Part shown: positions 43,972 through 53,662 of the stretch, in pieces
How the letters are laid out: every line of letters starts with the position of its first letter
How positions within the stretch are numbered: the first letter of the stretch is position 1
Assembly (NCBI GenBank): GCA_017649855.1
Contig: JAGCGA010000006.1
Location: 1 to 64,000 of the forward strand
Direction of reading: 5' to 3'
Source: Bacteroidales bacterium
Lineage (GTDB): Bacteria; Bacteroidota; Bacteroidia; Bacteroidales; WCHB1-69
DNA length: 64,000 nucleotides
Program-made: the position numbers and the translations under genes
Notes under the pieces: generated by a model
Databases searched by the model: none
The model's input: only the letters and a program-made list of their open reading frames with translations
Told to the model about the DNA's origin: nothing

Positions 43972-44532
43972 ATGATGGATACACAGACCTGCTTACAACA
44001 GACGAAAGACAATATGAGTGCCACGGTGACTTTTTTTGACAAAAGTTTGCAGAAGATCCGTGCCGGCAAGGCCTCTCCGCAAATGTTGGAAGGTTTGAGA
44101 GTGGACTATTACGGTAATCCCACGCCAGTGGACCAGATAGCCAACATCAACACGCCTGACGCCCACCAGATCATCATCCAACCTTGGGAGCGCAACATGC
44201 TGCCTGTCATCGAGAAAGCCATCTTGGCTGCCAACTTGGGCATGACTCCGCAGAACAACGGGGAGTTCATCCGCCTTGTAGTACCCACCCCCACGGAAGA
44301 GCGTCGTAGAGAGTTGGTCAAGAAAGCCAAACAAGAGGCTGAGCAGACCAAAGTCTCCATCCGCAACATCCGCCGCACGGCCAACGATGAGGCCAAGAAG
44401 CTGAAAGACAATGGTGTGGAAGAAGATGCCGTAAAAAAATTGGAAAACGACATCCAGAAGGTCACCGATGAGATGATCGCCAAGGTGGACAAGATCATGG
44501 AAGCCAAAGAGAAAGAAATCATGACCCTGTAA
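43972..44532 (+). CDS. frr: Ribosome recycling factor
   Basis: Splits post-termination ribosomes together with EF-G. The 186-residue protein has the family pattern FDKSLQKIRAGKASPQMLEG, VDYYGNPTPVDQIANINTPD, GMTPQNNGEFIRLVVPTPTEE and NIRRTANDEAKKL, with a long helical C-terminal half (KLENDIQKVTDEMIAKVDKI). A second ATG one codon later is an equally good start. gcvH follows after 32 bases, so they share the promoter at 43849 and the terminator at 44970. Confidence 0.97.
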   Translation: MMDTQTCLQQTKDNMSATVTFFDKSLQKIRAGKASPQMLEGLRVDYYGNPTPVDQIANINTPDAHQIIIQPWERNMLPVIEKAILAANLGMTPQNNGEFIRLVVPTPTEERRRELVKKAKQEAEQTKVSIRNIRRTANDEAKKLKDNGVEEDAVKKLENDIQKVTDEMIAKVDKIMEAKEKEIMTL

Positions 44533-44564
44533 TCAATCATTATTAACTTTTAAATATCATCAGT

Positions 44565-44942
44565 ATGAATATTCCCGCAAATCTGAAGTACTCCAATGAC
44601 CATGAATGGTTAAGAGTAGAAGGCGAATTCGCTTTCGTAGGCATTTCCGCTCACGCTGCCAATGAGTTGGGCGACATCGTTTTCCTGGACATCCCTTCCG
44701 TGGGTGAGACCTTGGACAAAGACGAAGTCTTCGGTTCCATCGAGGCTGTGAAGACCGTGGCTGACCTGATGTTGCCGGTCGGTGGCGAGGTCGTTGAATT
44801 CAACGAAGCTCTGGAAGGCGAGCCCGCATTGGTCAACTCCGATCCTTACGGAGAGGGCTGGATCATCAAGATCAAGATGACGGATCCCGCTGAGGCTGAC
44901 ACCTTGATGGATGCTGCCGCTTACGAAGCCTTCATCGGATAA
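44565..44942 (+). CDS. gcvH: Glycine cleavage system H protein
   Basis: Carries the aminomethyl group on a lipoyl arm between the P, T and L proteins of the glycine cleavage system. The 125-residue protein has the typical start [17 protein letters not shown], the lipoylation site Lys63 in [13 protein letters not shown], and [13 protein letters not shown]. The other gcv genes are not in this window. Pairing with frr is probably just shared transcription. Confidence 0.97.
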   Translation: MNIPANLKYSNDHEWLRVEGEFAFVGISAHAANELGDIVFLDIPSVGETLDKDEVFGSIEAVKTVADLMLPVGGEVVEFNEALEGEPALVNSDPYGEGWIIKIKMTDPAEADTLMDAAAYEAFIG

Positions 44943-44969
44943 ACCCAACCTTTTTTAGGAAAGATCTGG

Positions 44970-45004
44970 AGAGGATGTGCTGAACGTGCATCCTCTCTTT
45001 TTAT
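44970..45004 (+). terminator. Terminator after gcvH
   Basis: GAGAGGATG (44970-44978) pairs with CATCCTCTC (44990-44998), followed by TTTTTA. Confidence 0.75.
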
Positions 45005-45022
45005 GCATTTGACAGAAAATTG

Positions 45023-45030
45023 TATCTTTG
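45023..45030 (+). promoter_or_regulatory. -7 box TATCTTTG for der
   Basis: Followed by CCG, 44 bases before the der ATG. Confidence 0.6.
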
Positions 45031-45074
45031 CCGTCTCATAAAAAATCCATACCTTTACCGAAAAACAAGCGGCT

Positions 45075-46379
45075 ATGTCCAATATCTTATCGCTCATCGG
45101 CAGGCCCAATGTGGGCAAATCCACCTTCTTCAACCGTCTCATCAAAGCCCGGGAGGCCATCGTGGACTCCGTGGCTGGCGTAACCCGCGACCGCCATTAT
45201 GGCAAGTCCGACTGGAACGGTTACGAGTTCTCCGTCATCGACACGGGCGGCTATGTAGTGGGCTCCGACGACATCTTTGAGGCTGAAATACGCAAACAGG
45301 CCACCCTGGCCATCGAGGAGTCCGACGTCATCATCCTGATGGTGGACGGCCGCGAGGGACTGACCCCCTTGGATGAGGAGGTCGCCGACATCCTGCGGCA
45401 GAGCGGCAAGCCCTATTATCTGGCCGTCAACAAGATTGACAGTCCATCCAACTACCTGGACTATACCGAATTCTACGCATTGGGCATCCCCGAAATCTAC
45501 CCCATATCGGCCGCTTCCGGAGGAGGTACCGGTGATCTGTTGGATGCCGTCGTGCAGCATTTCTCCAAAGAAAAAGAGGAAAACACCGACGATCTGCCGC
45601 ACATCGCCATCGTGGGCAAACCCAACGTGGGCAAATCCTCCATCATCAACGCCTTCCTGGGGGAGGAGCGCCACATCGTAACCCCGTTGGCCGGCACCAC
45701 CCGCGACACCATCTTCACCCGCTATAAAAGCTTCGGTTTCGACTTTTACCTGATCGACACGGCTGGCCTCCGCAAGAAGAGCAAGGTGGAGGAAGACCTG
45801 GAGTTCTACTCCGTCATGCGCGCCGTCCGTTCCATCGAAAATGCCGACGTCTGCATCGTCATGGCGGATGCCTCCCAGGGATTCGAGCAACAAGACCTCA
45901 ACATCTTCGGCCTGGCCGCACGCAACCACAAAGGCATTGTCCTGGTGATGAACAAGTGGGATCTGGTGGAGAAGGACACCCACACGCACAAGGAATACGA
46001 AGACCTCATCCGCAAACGTATCGCCCCCTTCAACGACGTGCCCATCATCTTCACCTCCGTGAAAGAGAAACAGCGTATCTACAAGGTCTTGGAGACTGCC
46101 GTACAAGTCTATCAGAACCGGACACTCAAGATTTCCACCTCGGAGCTCAACGACACCCTGCTGCCCATTATCCAGCAGACCCCGCCACCCATGAACAAGG
46201 ACAAGGTGATCCGCATCAAGTATGTGACCCAGCTGCCTGTAGCTTACCCCACCTTCGCCTTCTTCTGCAACCTGCCCCAATATGTGGTGGACTCTTACAA
46301 GCGATTCTTGGAGAACCAAATCCGCAAACACTGGAACTTCAGCGGCGTGCCTATAGAGATCTATTTCCGGAAAAAATAA
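45075..46379 (+). CDS. der: Ribosome-assembly GTPase Der (EngA)
   Basis: A double GTPase needed for 50S subunit maturation; cytoplasmic. The 434 residues contain two G domains and a C-terminal KH-like domain. Domain 1 has GRPNVGKSTFFNR, DTGGYVVG and NKID; domain 2 has GKPNVGKSSIINA, DTAGLRKKSKVEE and NKWD. The KH-like end is VIRIKYVTQLPVAYPTFAFF...VPIEIYFRKK. It has its own promoter. The S9 peptidase gene follows 54 bases later without a clear box and may be co-transcribed. Confidence 0.97.
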   Translation: MSNILSLIGRPNVGKSTFFNRLIKAREAIVDSVAGVTRDRHYGKSDWNGYEFSVIDTGGYVVGSDDIFEAEIRKQATLAIEESDVIILMVDGREGLTPLDEEVADILRQSGKPYYLAVNKIDSPSNYLDYTEFYALGIPEIYPISAASGGGTGDLLDAVVQHFSKEKEENTDDLPHIAIVGKPNVGKSSIINAFLGEERHIVTPLAGTTRDTIFTRYKSFGFDFYLIDTAGLRKKSKVEEDLEFYSVMRAVRSIENADVCIVMADASQGFEQQDLNIFGLAARNHKGIVLVMNKWDLVEKDTHTHKEYEDLIRKRIAPFNDVPIIFTSVKEKQRIYKVLETAVQVYQNRTLKISTSELNDTLLPIIQQTPPPMNKDKVIRIKYVTQLPVAYPTFAFFCNLPQYVVDSYKRFLENQIRKHWNFSGVPIEIYFRKK

Positions 46380-46433
46380 TTTTTCCACCGTCCTCTCTTT
46401 GCTTTTTTTAAGAATCATAATAAATATCTCCTT

Positions 46434-48542
46434 ATGAAGAAACTATTTTTCGCAATGGCTTTGGTGTCACTCCTTTGTGCCTGCACAAAGAAACAAGACA
46501 CAAACAGTACAAAAGTGATCGGGAAACCTGAAATCCAGGTCCAGGATGGCCGCTTCACCCCGGAGGTGATGTGGGCCTTGGGCAAGATGGGCGAGAAGGC
46601 TGTCTCTCCCGACGGCAAGCAGATCGCCTACACGGTCACCTATTACGACATGGACGAGAACAAGGGAAACGCCGAAATCTACTTGATGAACGCCGACGGC
46701 AGTCATGTGGCCCAGCTCACCACGACGGCGCCGAGTGAGTTCAATCTGGTATGGAAAGATGACGAGACGCTGCTCTTCTGTCGCGACAATGAAATCCTCG
46801 CCATGAAGGTGAAGAATGGAAAAGAGAGTGTGCTCGCCACCTACGAGCGCGGTTTTGAAGGCTTCAAGCTGGCTCCCGACGGCCAATCGGTCGTCTATAT
46901 CACCACCAAGCCTGTGGTACGCCCCAACCATCTTGAGAAGCTCTATGCCGGCCTTGACAAAACCACCGGCCGTATCAACGAGGACCTGATGTATCGCCAC
47001 TGGGACAACTGGGTGGATGAATATCCGCAAATCTTCCTGGCCGAATTCGATGGCAAAAAGATCGATGTGGACAAGGCTGTCTGCCTCATCGACAGCACCT
47101 TCGAGTGTCCGATGCGTCCATGGGGCGGTGTGGAACAGTACAACTACAGTCCCGACAGCAAGAAGATCGCCTACACTTGCCGCAAGAAGACTGGTTCAGA
47201 CTATGCACACTCCACCAACAGTGATATCTTCTTATATGATATTGAAAAGAAGACCACCAAGAACCTCAGCGAGGGCATCATGGGCTACGACCAGAACCCT
47301 GTGTTCAGTCACGATGGCAAGATGATCGCCTGGGAAAGCATGGAACGCGACGGCTACGAGAGCGACAAACTGCGCCTGATGGTCATGGACCTCACCACGG
47401 GCACTCGCACCGACATGTCGGAAAACTTCGACTATAACTTCACCGGCATCAGCTGGACGGACGATGACAAGGAGCTAGTGGGGGTGGTCAACTATCGCGG
47501 CATGGACGAGATCTTCGCCTGCAACCGTGCCACCAAGGAGTTCCGGCAGATCTCACACGGCTATCACGATGTACACGGCTTCGAGCTGGTTGGCGACAAG
47601 CTCTATGCCGACCAAGTCTCCATTCAGTATCCAGCCGAGATCTTCGTTTACAATCTGAACGATGACAAGGCGGACGGCAAGAAGATCTCCGCCATCAACG
47701 ACGACATCCTCTCCCAGGTGCACATGGGCAAGGTGGAAGAGCATTGGATCAAGACTGTGGACGGCAAGGAGATGCTCACATGGCTCATCTATCCATACAA
47801 CTACGACAGCACGAAGGTTTATCCTGCCCTGCTCTATTGCGAGGGCGGTCCGCAGTCGATGGTGAGCCAGTTCTGGAGCACGCGCTGGAACTTCATGGTG
47901 ATGAGTGGCGCCGAGTACTTCATCATCGCCCCCAACCGTCGCGGCACCATCGGCTTCGGCACCGAATGGTGTGAGGAGATCAGCGGCGACTACGGCGGAC
48001 TCTGCATGCAGGACTACATGCGGGCTGCAGACTTCTTCACCGACAGTGTGAAACAGATTGACAAGGAGCGTCTGGGGGCCTGCGGTGCCAGCTTCGGAGG
48101 CTATAGCATCTACTGGCTCGCCGGCCACAACTATGATGTGAAAGGCTATCAGGATGGCCGTCGTTTCAAGGCTCTCCTCGCCCATAACGGCATGTTCAAC
48201 TTCGAACAGCAGTATCTGGAGACCGAGGAACTATGGTTCGACAACTGGGATATCGGTGGCCCCTATTGGGACTGGAACAACCCCCAAGTGAAGAAGAGCT
48301 ATGCCTGCTCACCCCATCTGTTTGTAGATAAATGGAATGCACCCATCTGCGTCATCCACAGTGAATTCGACTTCCGCATTGTGGCTTCCGAAGGCATGGC
48401 TGCCTACAATGCCGCGCAGATGCGACACATCCCGAGCCGCTATCTTTACTTCCCGGATGAAACCCACTGGGTGCTCAAACCGCAGAACAGCCTGCTCTGG
48501 CACCGCAACTTCATCGACTGGTTTAATTTGCATTTGAAATAG
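46434..48542 (+). CDS. S9 family (prolyl-oligopeptidase/DPP-like) peptidase, lipoprotein
   Basis: The 702-residue protein has a lipoprotein signal (MKKLFFAMALVSLLCAC, Cys17). An N-terminal beta-propeller-like region (about 35-440) carries WD-like segments (GKQIAYTVTYYDMDENKG, DGQSVVYITT, DSKKIAYTCRK). The C-terminal alpha/beta hydrolase domain has Ser553 in GASFGGYSIYW, Asp646 in HSEFDFRIVASEG and His678 in DETHWVLKP. It resembles Bacteroidales DPP5-type dipeptidyl peptidases, which release dipeptides from peptide N-termini. The lipid anchor suggests action in the periplasm or at a membrane. The exact specificity cannot be read from sequence. A strong terminator follows. Confidence 0.92.
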   Translation: MKKLFFAMALVSLLCACTKKQDTNSTKVIGKPEIQVQDGRFTPEVMWALGKMGEKAVSPDGKQIAYTVTYYDMDENKGNAEIYLMNADGSHVAQLTTTAPSEFNLVWKDDETLLFCRDNEILAMKVKNGKESVLATYERGFEGFKLAPDGQSVVYITTKPVVRPNHLEKLYAGLDKTTGRINEDLMYRHWDNWVDEYPQIFLAEFDGKKIDVDKAVCLIDSTFECPMRPWGGVEQYNYSPDSKKIAYTCRKKTGSDYAHSTNSDIFLYDIEKKTTKNLSEGIMGYDQNPVFSHDGKMIAWESMERDGYESDKLRLMVMDLTTGTRTDMSENFDYNFTGISWTDDDKELVGVVNYRGMDEIFACNRATKEFRQISHGYHDVHGFELVGDKLYADQVSIQYPAEIFVYNLNDDKADGKKISAINDDILSQVHMGKVEEHWIKTVDGKEMLTWLIYPYNYDSTKVYPALLYCEGGPQSMVSQFWSTRWNFMVMSGAEYFIIAPNRRGTIGFGTEWCEEISGDYGGLCMQDYMRAADFFTDSVKQIDKERLGACGASFGGYSIYWLAGHNYDVKGYQDGRRFKALLAHNGMFNFEQQYLETEELWFDNWDIGGPYWDWNNPQVKKSYACSPHLFVDKWNAPICVIHSEFDFRIVASEGMAAYNAAQMRHIPSRYLYFPDETHWVLKPQNSLLWHRNFIDWFNLHLK

Positions 48543-48566
48543 AAACCAATCTGACAGGTATATACA

Positions 48567-48602
48567 CAAAAAATCCCGCTGGACATCCAGCGGGATTTTA
48601 TT
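48567..48602. terminator. Bidirectional terminator between the S9 peptidase gene and the skp operon
   Basis: AAATCCCGCTGG pairs with CCAGCGGGATTT around loop ACAT, with A and T runs on both sides. The flanking genes converge. Confidence 0.85.
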
Positions 48603-48619
48603 ATTCTTATTACAATGAT

Positions 48620-49120
48620 TTATTGAATCCCCAACTCTTTCTTCACGGCGGCCGTCAGATCGGTGGACTCGCCATAAAAAGCCAAGGTGGAAATGTCAAA
48701 GACATAGGTATAGTGTTCGGCTTGCGCCACCTTCTTGATGGCGGCCAACAACTTCTCCTGGAAGGGTTTCAGCAATTCAATCTGCTTCTCCTGCAGACGT
48801 TTCTCCCCGTCGGAAACAAAGGTTTGGAAACGCTCATAGAGTCTGTTGAACTCATCTTCCTTCACTTTCAGGACGGCAGCAGAAGCACCGGAATTGGCCA
48901 ATCTCATATAGTCTTCTTCCTTCTGCTTCAGCTCCTGTGACATGATGGCGCCTTCATCCTCCAACTCTTTTTGCATATCTGCCATGGCGGTTTGAGCGGT
49001 GTCAATGCCAGGCATCAACGGCATGATGGAGGCATAGTCCACATGGCCGAATTTAGCCTTCTGGGCTGAAACACCCGCACAGCACAAGACTGCCAACAAT
49101 ATAAAGAACAGTTTCTTCAT
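48620..49120 (-). CDS. OmpH/Skp family periplasmic chaperone, copy 3 of operon
   Basis: The 166-residue protein has a signal peptide (MKKLFFILLAVLCCAGVSAQ), then the Skp-like start KFGHVDYASIMPLMPGIDTA. A long coiled coil (about 45-120, rich in Glu, Lys and Gln) follows, and a closing beta hairpin (HYTYVFDISTLAFYG). Skp holds unfolded outer-membrane proteins on their way to the BAM complex. It is the last gene of the DUF6089-uppS-bamA-skp series, 11 bases after the previous skp copy, and shares its C-terminal KKELGI ending with it, suggesting a recent tandem duplication. Confidence 0.9.
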   Translation of the reverse strand: MKKLFFILLAVLCCAGVSAQKAKFGHVDYASIMPLMPGIDTAQTAMADMQKELEDEGAIMSQELKQKEEDYMRLANSGASAAVLKVKEDEFNRLYERFQTFVSDGEKRLQEKQIELLKPFQEKLLAAIKKVAQAEHYTYVFDISTLAFYGESTDLTAAVKKELGIQ

Positions 49121-49131
49121 GACCGTCAGTT

Positions 49132-49629
49132 TTACTTGATTCCTAATTCTTTCTTAACCAGTGGCGTGATGTCTTCCCCATTCTCGAAATAAAGGAGGAT
49201 CTTTGTATCGAAGATGTAGGCATAGCCATGATCCTTCGCCACTTTGTTGATGGCATTCTGGATTTTGTCTTGGAATGGCTTAGCCAGCTCATACTGCTTC
49301 TCTTCCAAGTCGTCTTGCACGTTAGCCTGGAAAACCTGAATGCGGTTGGCCAAATCTTCCAGATCTTTTTCACGCAACTGACGAACGGAGGAGGACATGG
49401 TGCCTACTTCACGGTCAAACTTGTCTTTTTTCTGCTGGTACTCCTGCACCATATTCTGATATTCGTTCTGCAATTCCGTCTGGAAAGCCATCAGTTTGAT
49501 TTGCAGGGAGTCAATACCGGGCATCAGCTCCAAGATCTCACTGGAGTTGACATGTCCGTACTTTTGAGCAGAGGCAGGGTTCAAAGAGAAGAGCAGAACA
49601 GCTGCCACGAGAACTAACAATTTCTTCAT
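49132..49629 (-). CDS. OmpH/Skp family periplasmic chaperone, copy 2 of operon
   Basis: The 165-residue protein has a signal peptide (MKKLLVLVAAVLLFSLNPASAQ), then KYGHVNSSEILELMPGID, an about 80-residue coiled coil, and GYAYIFDTKILLYF...PLVKKELGIK. It is closest to the copy immediately downstream: MPGID and KKELGI are shared and absent from copy 1. It probably forms a trimeric jellyfish-like cage, as E. coli Skp does; that is family knowledge. Confidence 0.92.
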   Translation of the reverse strand: MKKLLVLVAAVLLFSLNPASAQKYGHVNSSEILELMPGIDSLQIKLMAFQTELQNEYQNMVQEYQQKKDKFDREVGTMSSSVRQLREKDLEDLANRIQVFQANVQDDLEEKQYELAKPFQDKIQNAINKVAKDHGYAYIFDTKILLYFENGEDITPLVKKELGIK

Positions 49630-49678
49630 TCTATGTAAATTTATCGGATTTATAAAAACTCAAAAACAGGGAGATAGA

Positions 49679-50209
49679 CTAATCATCAAGGTCATCGTTT
49701 ACTGAGACGCCCAATTTTTGTAAAATTTGGGCATTGATATCCCATTTCGGGTCAGCATAGATGATGGTCATATCGCCGGCGGCGTCAAATACAAAAGCGT
49801 AGCCTTTCTCCTTGGCATAGTCGTTGACCGTAGAGATCACGCGGTCTTGGATCGGCTTCACGAGCTCTTCACGTTTCTTGAAGAGGTCTCCGTCCTGACC
49901 AAAGCGTTTCTTCTGCAGGTCTTTGGCGGCTCTTTCTTCTGCGATGATAGCTTCTTCGCGGCTGATTTTAATCTGTTCCGGCATGGTGATAGCTTCCACC
50001 TGATATCTCTTGTACATGGAATCGATGGCGGAGAATTTGGCTTCTATCTCCTTCTGCCACATCACGGCCAGACGGTTCAGCTCAGCTTGGGCCTCTTTGT
50101 ATTCCGACATGTTGGAGAGGATATACTCTGAATTGATATACGCATACTTTTGCCCGAAAGAGGTCATACAGGCAAAACAAATCATGGCAAAAAGGATAAT
50201 TCTTTTCAT
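49679..50209 (-). CDS. OmpH/Skp family periplasmic chaperone, copy 1 of operon
   Basis: The 176-residue protein has a signal peptide (MKRIILFAMICFACMTSFGQ), then KYAYINSEYILSNMSEYKEA, a longer charged coiled coil with a basic stretch (AAKDLQKKRFGQDGDLFKK), and GYAFVFDAAGDMTIIYADP. The C-terminal end differs from the other two copies (LGVSVNDDLDD, acidic). It lies next to bamA (gap 52 bases), so it may be the ancestral copy, with the other two arising later. Confidence 0.92.
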   Translation of the reverse strand: MKRIILFAMICFACMTSFGQKYAYINSEYILSNMSEYKEAQAELNRLAVMWQKEIEAKFSAIDSMYKRYQVEAITMPEQIKISREEAIIAEERAAKDLQKKRFGQDGDLFKKREELVKPIQDRVISTVNDYAKEKGYAFVFDAAGDMTIIYADPKWDINAQILQKLGVSVNDDLDD

Positions 50210-50261
50210 TGTATTGGGATTTTTTGTGATGTATTAACGGATTATGGTGGGTTTTATTGTA

Positions 50262-52880
50262 TTAGTCTATGGATTGGTTGATAGAGATATGGAACTGGCT
50301 GTGTTTGCTGTTGCGTCCGGGCACATCATCGAAACCGTATCCGTAGTCGAAGCCGAGCAAGCCGAACATAGGCAGATAGACGCGCACGCCGACACCGGCA
50401 GACTTATACAGGTTGAACGGATTGTACTGGTGTTTGTCGATCCATCCCTTACCTGCCTCCAGGAAGGCGAGCAGATAGACCGTGGCGGTAGGATTGAGCG
50501 TGATGGGATAACGCAGTTCAGCTGTGAACTTGTGGTAGATGCTGGCACCGGTAGAAAGACCATCCCGGTAAGGAGAAAGTGCCTCGTCCTCATAGCCACG
50601 CATGCCGATCACCTCACGACCGTCGTAAGCGTAGGTGGAAAGACCGTCGCCACCCAGATAGAATCGGCCGAACGGGGTGATGCCGATGTCCTGATTGTAA
50701 CAGCCCATGAAGCCCATCTTCAACCGGATGTTGAGCACCAGGTTGTCCACAATACGGGTGAACCAGGAAGCATTGAACTTCCATTTGTGGAATTCAAGCC
50801 ACTTGTACTTCTCCTGATCGGTAGCGTTGGTATAGTCCTTGTGGGACATCAGCGAGTATGGCGGGGTCAGTTGCACCGAGAAGGTAAGGCTGGAGCCCTC
50901 CCGCGGATAGATCGGTGCGTTGACGGAGTTTCTTGACAAAGTAAAGATATAGCTCAAACTGTTGGCATGGCCGTTGCTGAAAACATAGTAGCCAGACCAG
51001 TTTTTCACGTTGTAATACTCGTAAGAGATGGTGTGAGACATGGAGAAATAATCATCCGGCCATTTGAGTTGGCTAGCCAGGGACACCGAGGCGCCGGCGA
51101 TACTGGAGCAGGCGTAGGTGTCTTCCGTTTTCTTGCGGCTGTTCGTCTGCTTCTGATAGTAAACACCCATGGTCAAGGCGTTGGGTTTCTTGCCGCCCAG
51201 CCAGGGTTCCGTGAAGGAGAGGTTGTAATATTGGTACCAAGAGGCATTAGTGGACACATTCAAGGAGAGCCGCTGGCCATCGCCGCCCGGGATAGGAGCC
51301 CACGCATCCTTCTTGAACAGCTTTTTGGTGGAGAAGTTGTTGAAGGTGACGCCTCCCGTGATCACAAAACCCGTGGCGCCATATCCGGCACTCAGCGAAA
51401 GCTGGTCAGAGGTGGTTTCTTCCACCACATAGGTGATGTCCACGGTACCATCGGCCTCATTCGGTTTGGGCTGCACATCCATCTTCTCCTGATTGAAGTA
51501 GCCTAGCGACATGAGTACCTGTTGGGTGCGGATGATGTCGGCACGGTTGAACAGCTGTCCGGGAATGGTGGTGATCTCACGCAAGATCACATTGTCGTTG
51601 GTCTTGGTATTACCCACAATGTTGATATGGTTGTAGCGAGCCTGTTTGCCCTCCCGGATACGGATTTCTATATCGATGGAATCACCCTCCACCGCCACCT
51701 CCACCGGGTTGGCGCTGAAGAAGAGGTAACCATTGTTCATGTAAAGGGAAGCTATATCGTCACCCTCCTCTTTCATGGTCAGGTTTTTGGTCAGCTGGGT
51801 CTGGTTATACACATCGCCCTTGCTGATGCCCAACAACTGCTGAAGCATCGTGGTCGGATAGACGGTATTGCCCACGAAATTGATGTTCCGGAAATAGTAC
51901 TGGGGACCCTCATTCACCTTGATATCGATATAGACATCATGGTCTTTGATGTAATAGGTGTCCCTCTCAATAATGGCATCCCGGTAGCCGAGTTCGTTAA
52001 ATTTGTTGATAAGGTTGACTTTGTCTTTAGCATAGCCCTCCTTGGTAAACTTGGACTTTTTGAAGATGCGGAGCTTCACACGCGGAGAGAAATAATCGTC
52101 GAAATGCTCCACAATGTCCTTGGACTGGTAATAGCCCTTGTGTTTCAAGGTATAGGCAATAGCGGTGTCGGCCTTATACAGAGGCATGAAACGGGATTTC
52201 TCCTTGGTCTCCTTCATGGCGCGGAGCAGGACCGCCTTCGGCACGCCGTCATTTCCCTCAATATTGATCTGGGCGATTCTTACTTTCTTGGACTTCTGAA
52301 TGTCGAAGAGCAAGCTGACGGCATTCTTGATTTTCTCGTCGGGAATTTCCTGGATCGACACCTCGCAATTGTAGAAGCCTTTGTCAACATAATACTTCTT
52401 GATGATATTGACGCAGGTGGTCTTGAGGTTGTCGTTGACGATATTGCCTTGGGAGATATGGAGTTTTTCACGGAGGTCAGTTTCATCGGCTTTCGTAGTG
52501 CCTTTGAAACCGAAGGAGATAAGGCGGGCACGGTCTTCCAGGCGGACATCGAGGAAGGCGATGTTGCCGGATACGCGGGTCAGGGTGATCTCCACGTCTT
52601 CATAGAGGCCGGTACGCCAGAGGGCCTTGATGCTGTTGGTGATCTCATCACCGGGAATCATGATCTTGTCACCGACATGGAAGGAGAGCAGTCGTTGGTC
52701 CAAAGGGGCGGTTCCAGAGGAGGTTATTCCTCCGATTTCGTACTCTTTGGGGGAGGTATAATCCATTTTCTCGGGCTTGTCGGGATCGTCGCCGGAAACA
52801 ATGACTTGCCCGTAACTATTTGTAGTACAGGCAATCAATATCAACAATAGCAGCCGAAAAACGAATTTCTGCAGTTTCAT
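50262..52880 (-). CDS. bamA: BamA (Omp85), outer-membrane protein assembly factor
   Basis: The 872-residue protein inserts beta-barrel proteins into the outer membrane. A signal peptide (MKLQKFVFRLLLLILIAC...YGQ) is followed by five POTRA domains (about 45-450; for example VRIAQINIEGNDGVPKAV, YYFRNINFVGNTVYPTTM, ARYNHINIVGNTKTND) and a 16-strand barrel with conserved barrel phrases such as LSAGYGATGFVITGGVTF and MRGYEDEALSP. It lies between uppS and the skp genes, as in Porphyromonas. This is the assembly partner of the three Skp proteins, and it should also be needed for SprA insertion. Confidence 0.96.
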   Translation of the reverse strand: MKLQKFVFRLLLLILIACTTNSYGQVIVSGDDPDKPEKMDYTSPKEYEIGGITSSGTAPLDQRLLSFHVGDKIMIPGDEITNSIKALWRTGLYEDVEITLTRVSGNIAFLDVRLEDRARLISFGFKGTTKADETDLREKLHISQGNIVNDNLKTTCVNIIKKYYVDKGFYNCEVSIQEIPDEKIKNAVSLLFDIQKSKKVRIAQINIEGNDGVPKAVLLRAMKETKEKSRFMPLYKADTAIAYTLKHKGYYQSKDIVEHFDDYFSPRVKLRIFKKSKFTKEGYAKDKVNLINKFNELGYRDAIIERDTYYIKDHDVYIDIKVNEGPQYYFRNINFVGNTVYPTTMLQQLLGISKGDVYNQTQLTKNLTMKEEGDDIASLYMNNGYLFFSANPVEVAVEGDSIDIEIRIREGKQARYNHINIVGNTKTNDNVILREITTIPGQLFNRADIIRTQQVLMSLGYFNQEKMDVQPKPNEADGTVDITYVVEETTSDQLSLSAGYGATGFVITGGVTFNNFSTKKLFKKDAWAPIPGGDGQRLSLNVSTNASWYQYYNLSFTEPWLGGKKPNALTMGVYYQKQTNSRKKTEDTYACSSIAGASVSLASQLKWPDDYFSMSHTISYEYYNVKNWSGYYVFSNGHANSLSYIFTLSRNSVNAPIYPREGSSLTFSVQLTPPYSLMSHKDYTNATDQEKYKWLEFHKWKFNASWFTRIVDNLVLNIRLKMGFMGCYNQDIGITPFGRFYLGGDGLSTYAYDGREVIGMRGYEDEALSPYRDGLSTGASIYHKFTAELRYPITLNPTATVYLLAFLEAGKGWIDKHQYNPFNLYKSAGVGVRVYLPMFGLLGFDYGYGFDDVPGRNSKHSQFHISINQSID

Positions 52881-52915
52881 TCCAAATTTTCAAAAAGTCG
52901 GCAAAGATACAAAAA

Positions 52916-53653
52916 TTATGGTTGGGAGATTTGGGCGCTTGTTTTTCCGAAGCGGCGTTCTCTGTTTTGGAACTCTTGGAGGACTTCAAGAAGGTCTTTC
53001 TTTCTAAAGTCGGGCCACAATACGGGGAGGAAGAAGAGTTCGGAATAGGCGATTTCCCAGAGAAGGAAGTTGCTGATGCGGATGTCGCCACCGGTACGGA
53101 TCAGGATATCGGGATCGGGCACGTCAGGGAGGTATAGATTTTGCCGGATGGTGTCGGGGGTGATCTCCCCGGGGATCAGGGAGCCTTGGCTCACCTGTTG
53201 GGCGATTTTCCGGGCCATATCGGTCAGTTCAGAGCGTCCGCTGTAGCTGATGGCAAGGATGACGGTAAGACCGGTGTTGTGGGCGGTCGTCTCCATGGCG
53301 TGGCGCATAGCTTCCTGGCAATCGTCGGGCAGGTCTTCCAGGCGGCCAGTCATCAGCAGCCGCACATTTTTACGGTTCAATTCATCGAGTTCGTTATGGA
53401 CTGCCTGGATAAAGAGTTTCATGAGGATGTCCACCTCCTCTTTGGGGCGGTTCCAATTCTCGGTGGAGAAGGCATATAGGGTCAGATATTGAACACCTTG
53501 TTCGCCGGCGCCTTCGATGGCTTCCCGCACGGCGGTGAGGGCATGCTGGTGTCCATAGGTGCGTTCATGACCGTCCATCTGCGCCCATCGTCCGTTGCCA
53601 TCCATGATGATGGCCACGTGGGCGGGAATATTCTTTGTTTCTACTGTCATCAT
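52916..53653 (-). CDS. uppS: Undecaprenyl diphosphate synthase
   Basis: A cis-prenyltransferase that makes the C55 lipid carrier for cell-wall precursors. The 245-residue protein has HVAIIMDGNGRWAQ with catalytic Asp18, LYAFSTENWNRPKEEV, and the C-terminal signature DILIRTGGDIRISNFLLWEI then AYSELFF. bamA follows 35 bases downstream and the DUF6089 gene precedes it by 9 bases. Confidence 0.96.
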   Translation of the reverse strand: MMTVETKNIPAHVAIIMDGNGRWAQMDGHERTYGHQHALTAVREAIEGAGEQGVQYLTLYAFSTENWNRPKEEVDILMKLFIQAVHNELDELNRKNVRLLMTGRLEDLPDDCQEAMRHAMETTAHNTGLTVILAISYSGRSELTDMARKIAQQVSQGSLIPGEITPDTIRQNLYLPDVPDPDILIRTGGDIRISNFLLWEIAYSELFFLPVLWPDFRKKDLLEVLQEFQNRERRFGKTSAQISQP

Positions 53654-53662
53654 TGGGAAAAA

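Noticed and set aside
45087..46418. Minus-strand open frame spanning der
   Set aside because: Shadow of der, whose two G domains are complete on the plus strand.
51522..52850. Plus-strand open frame opposite bamA
   Set aside because: The minus strand encodes unmistakable POTRA and barrel motifs; the plus frame has none.
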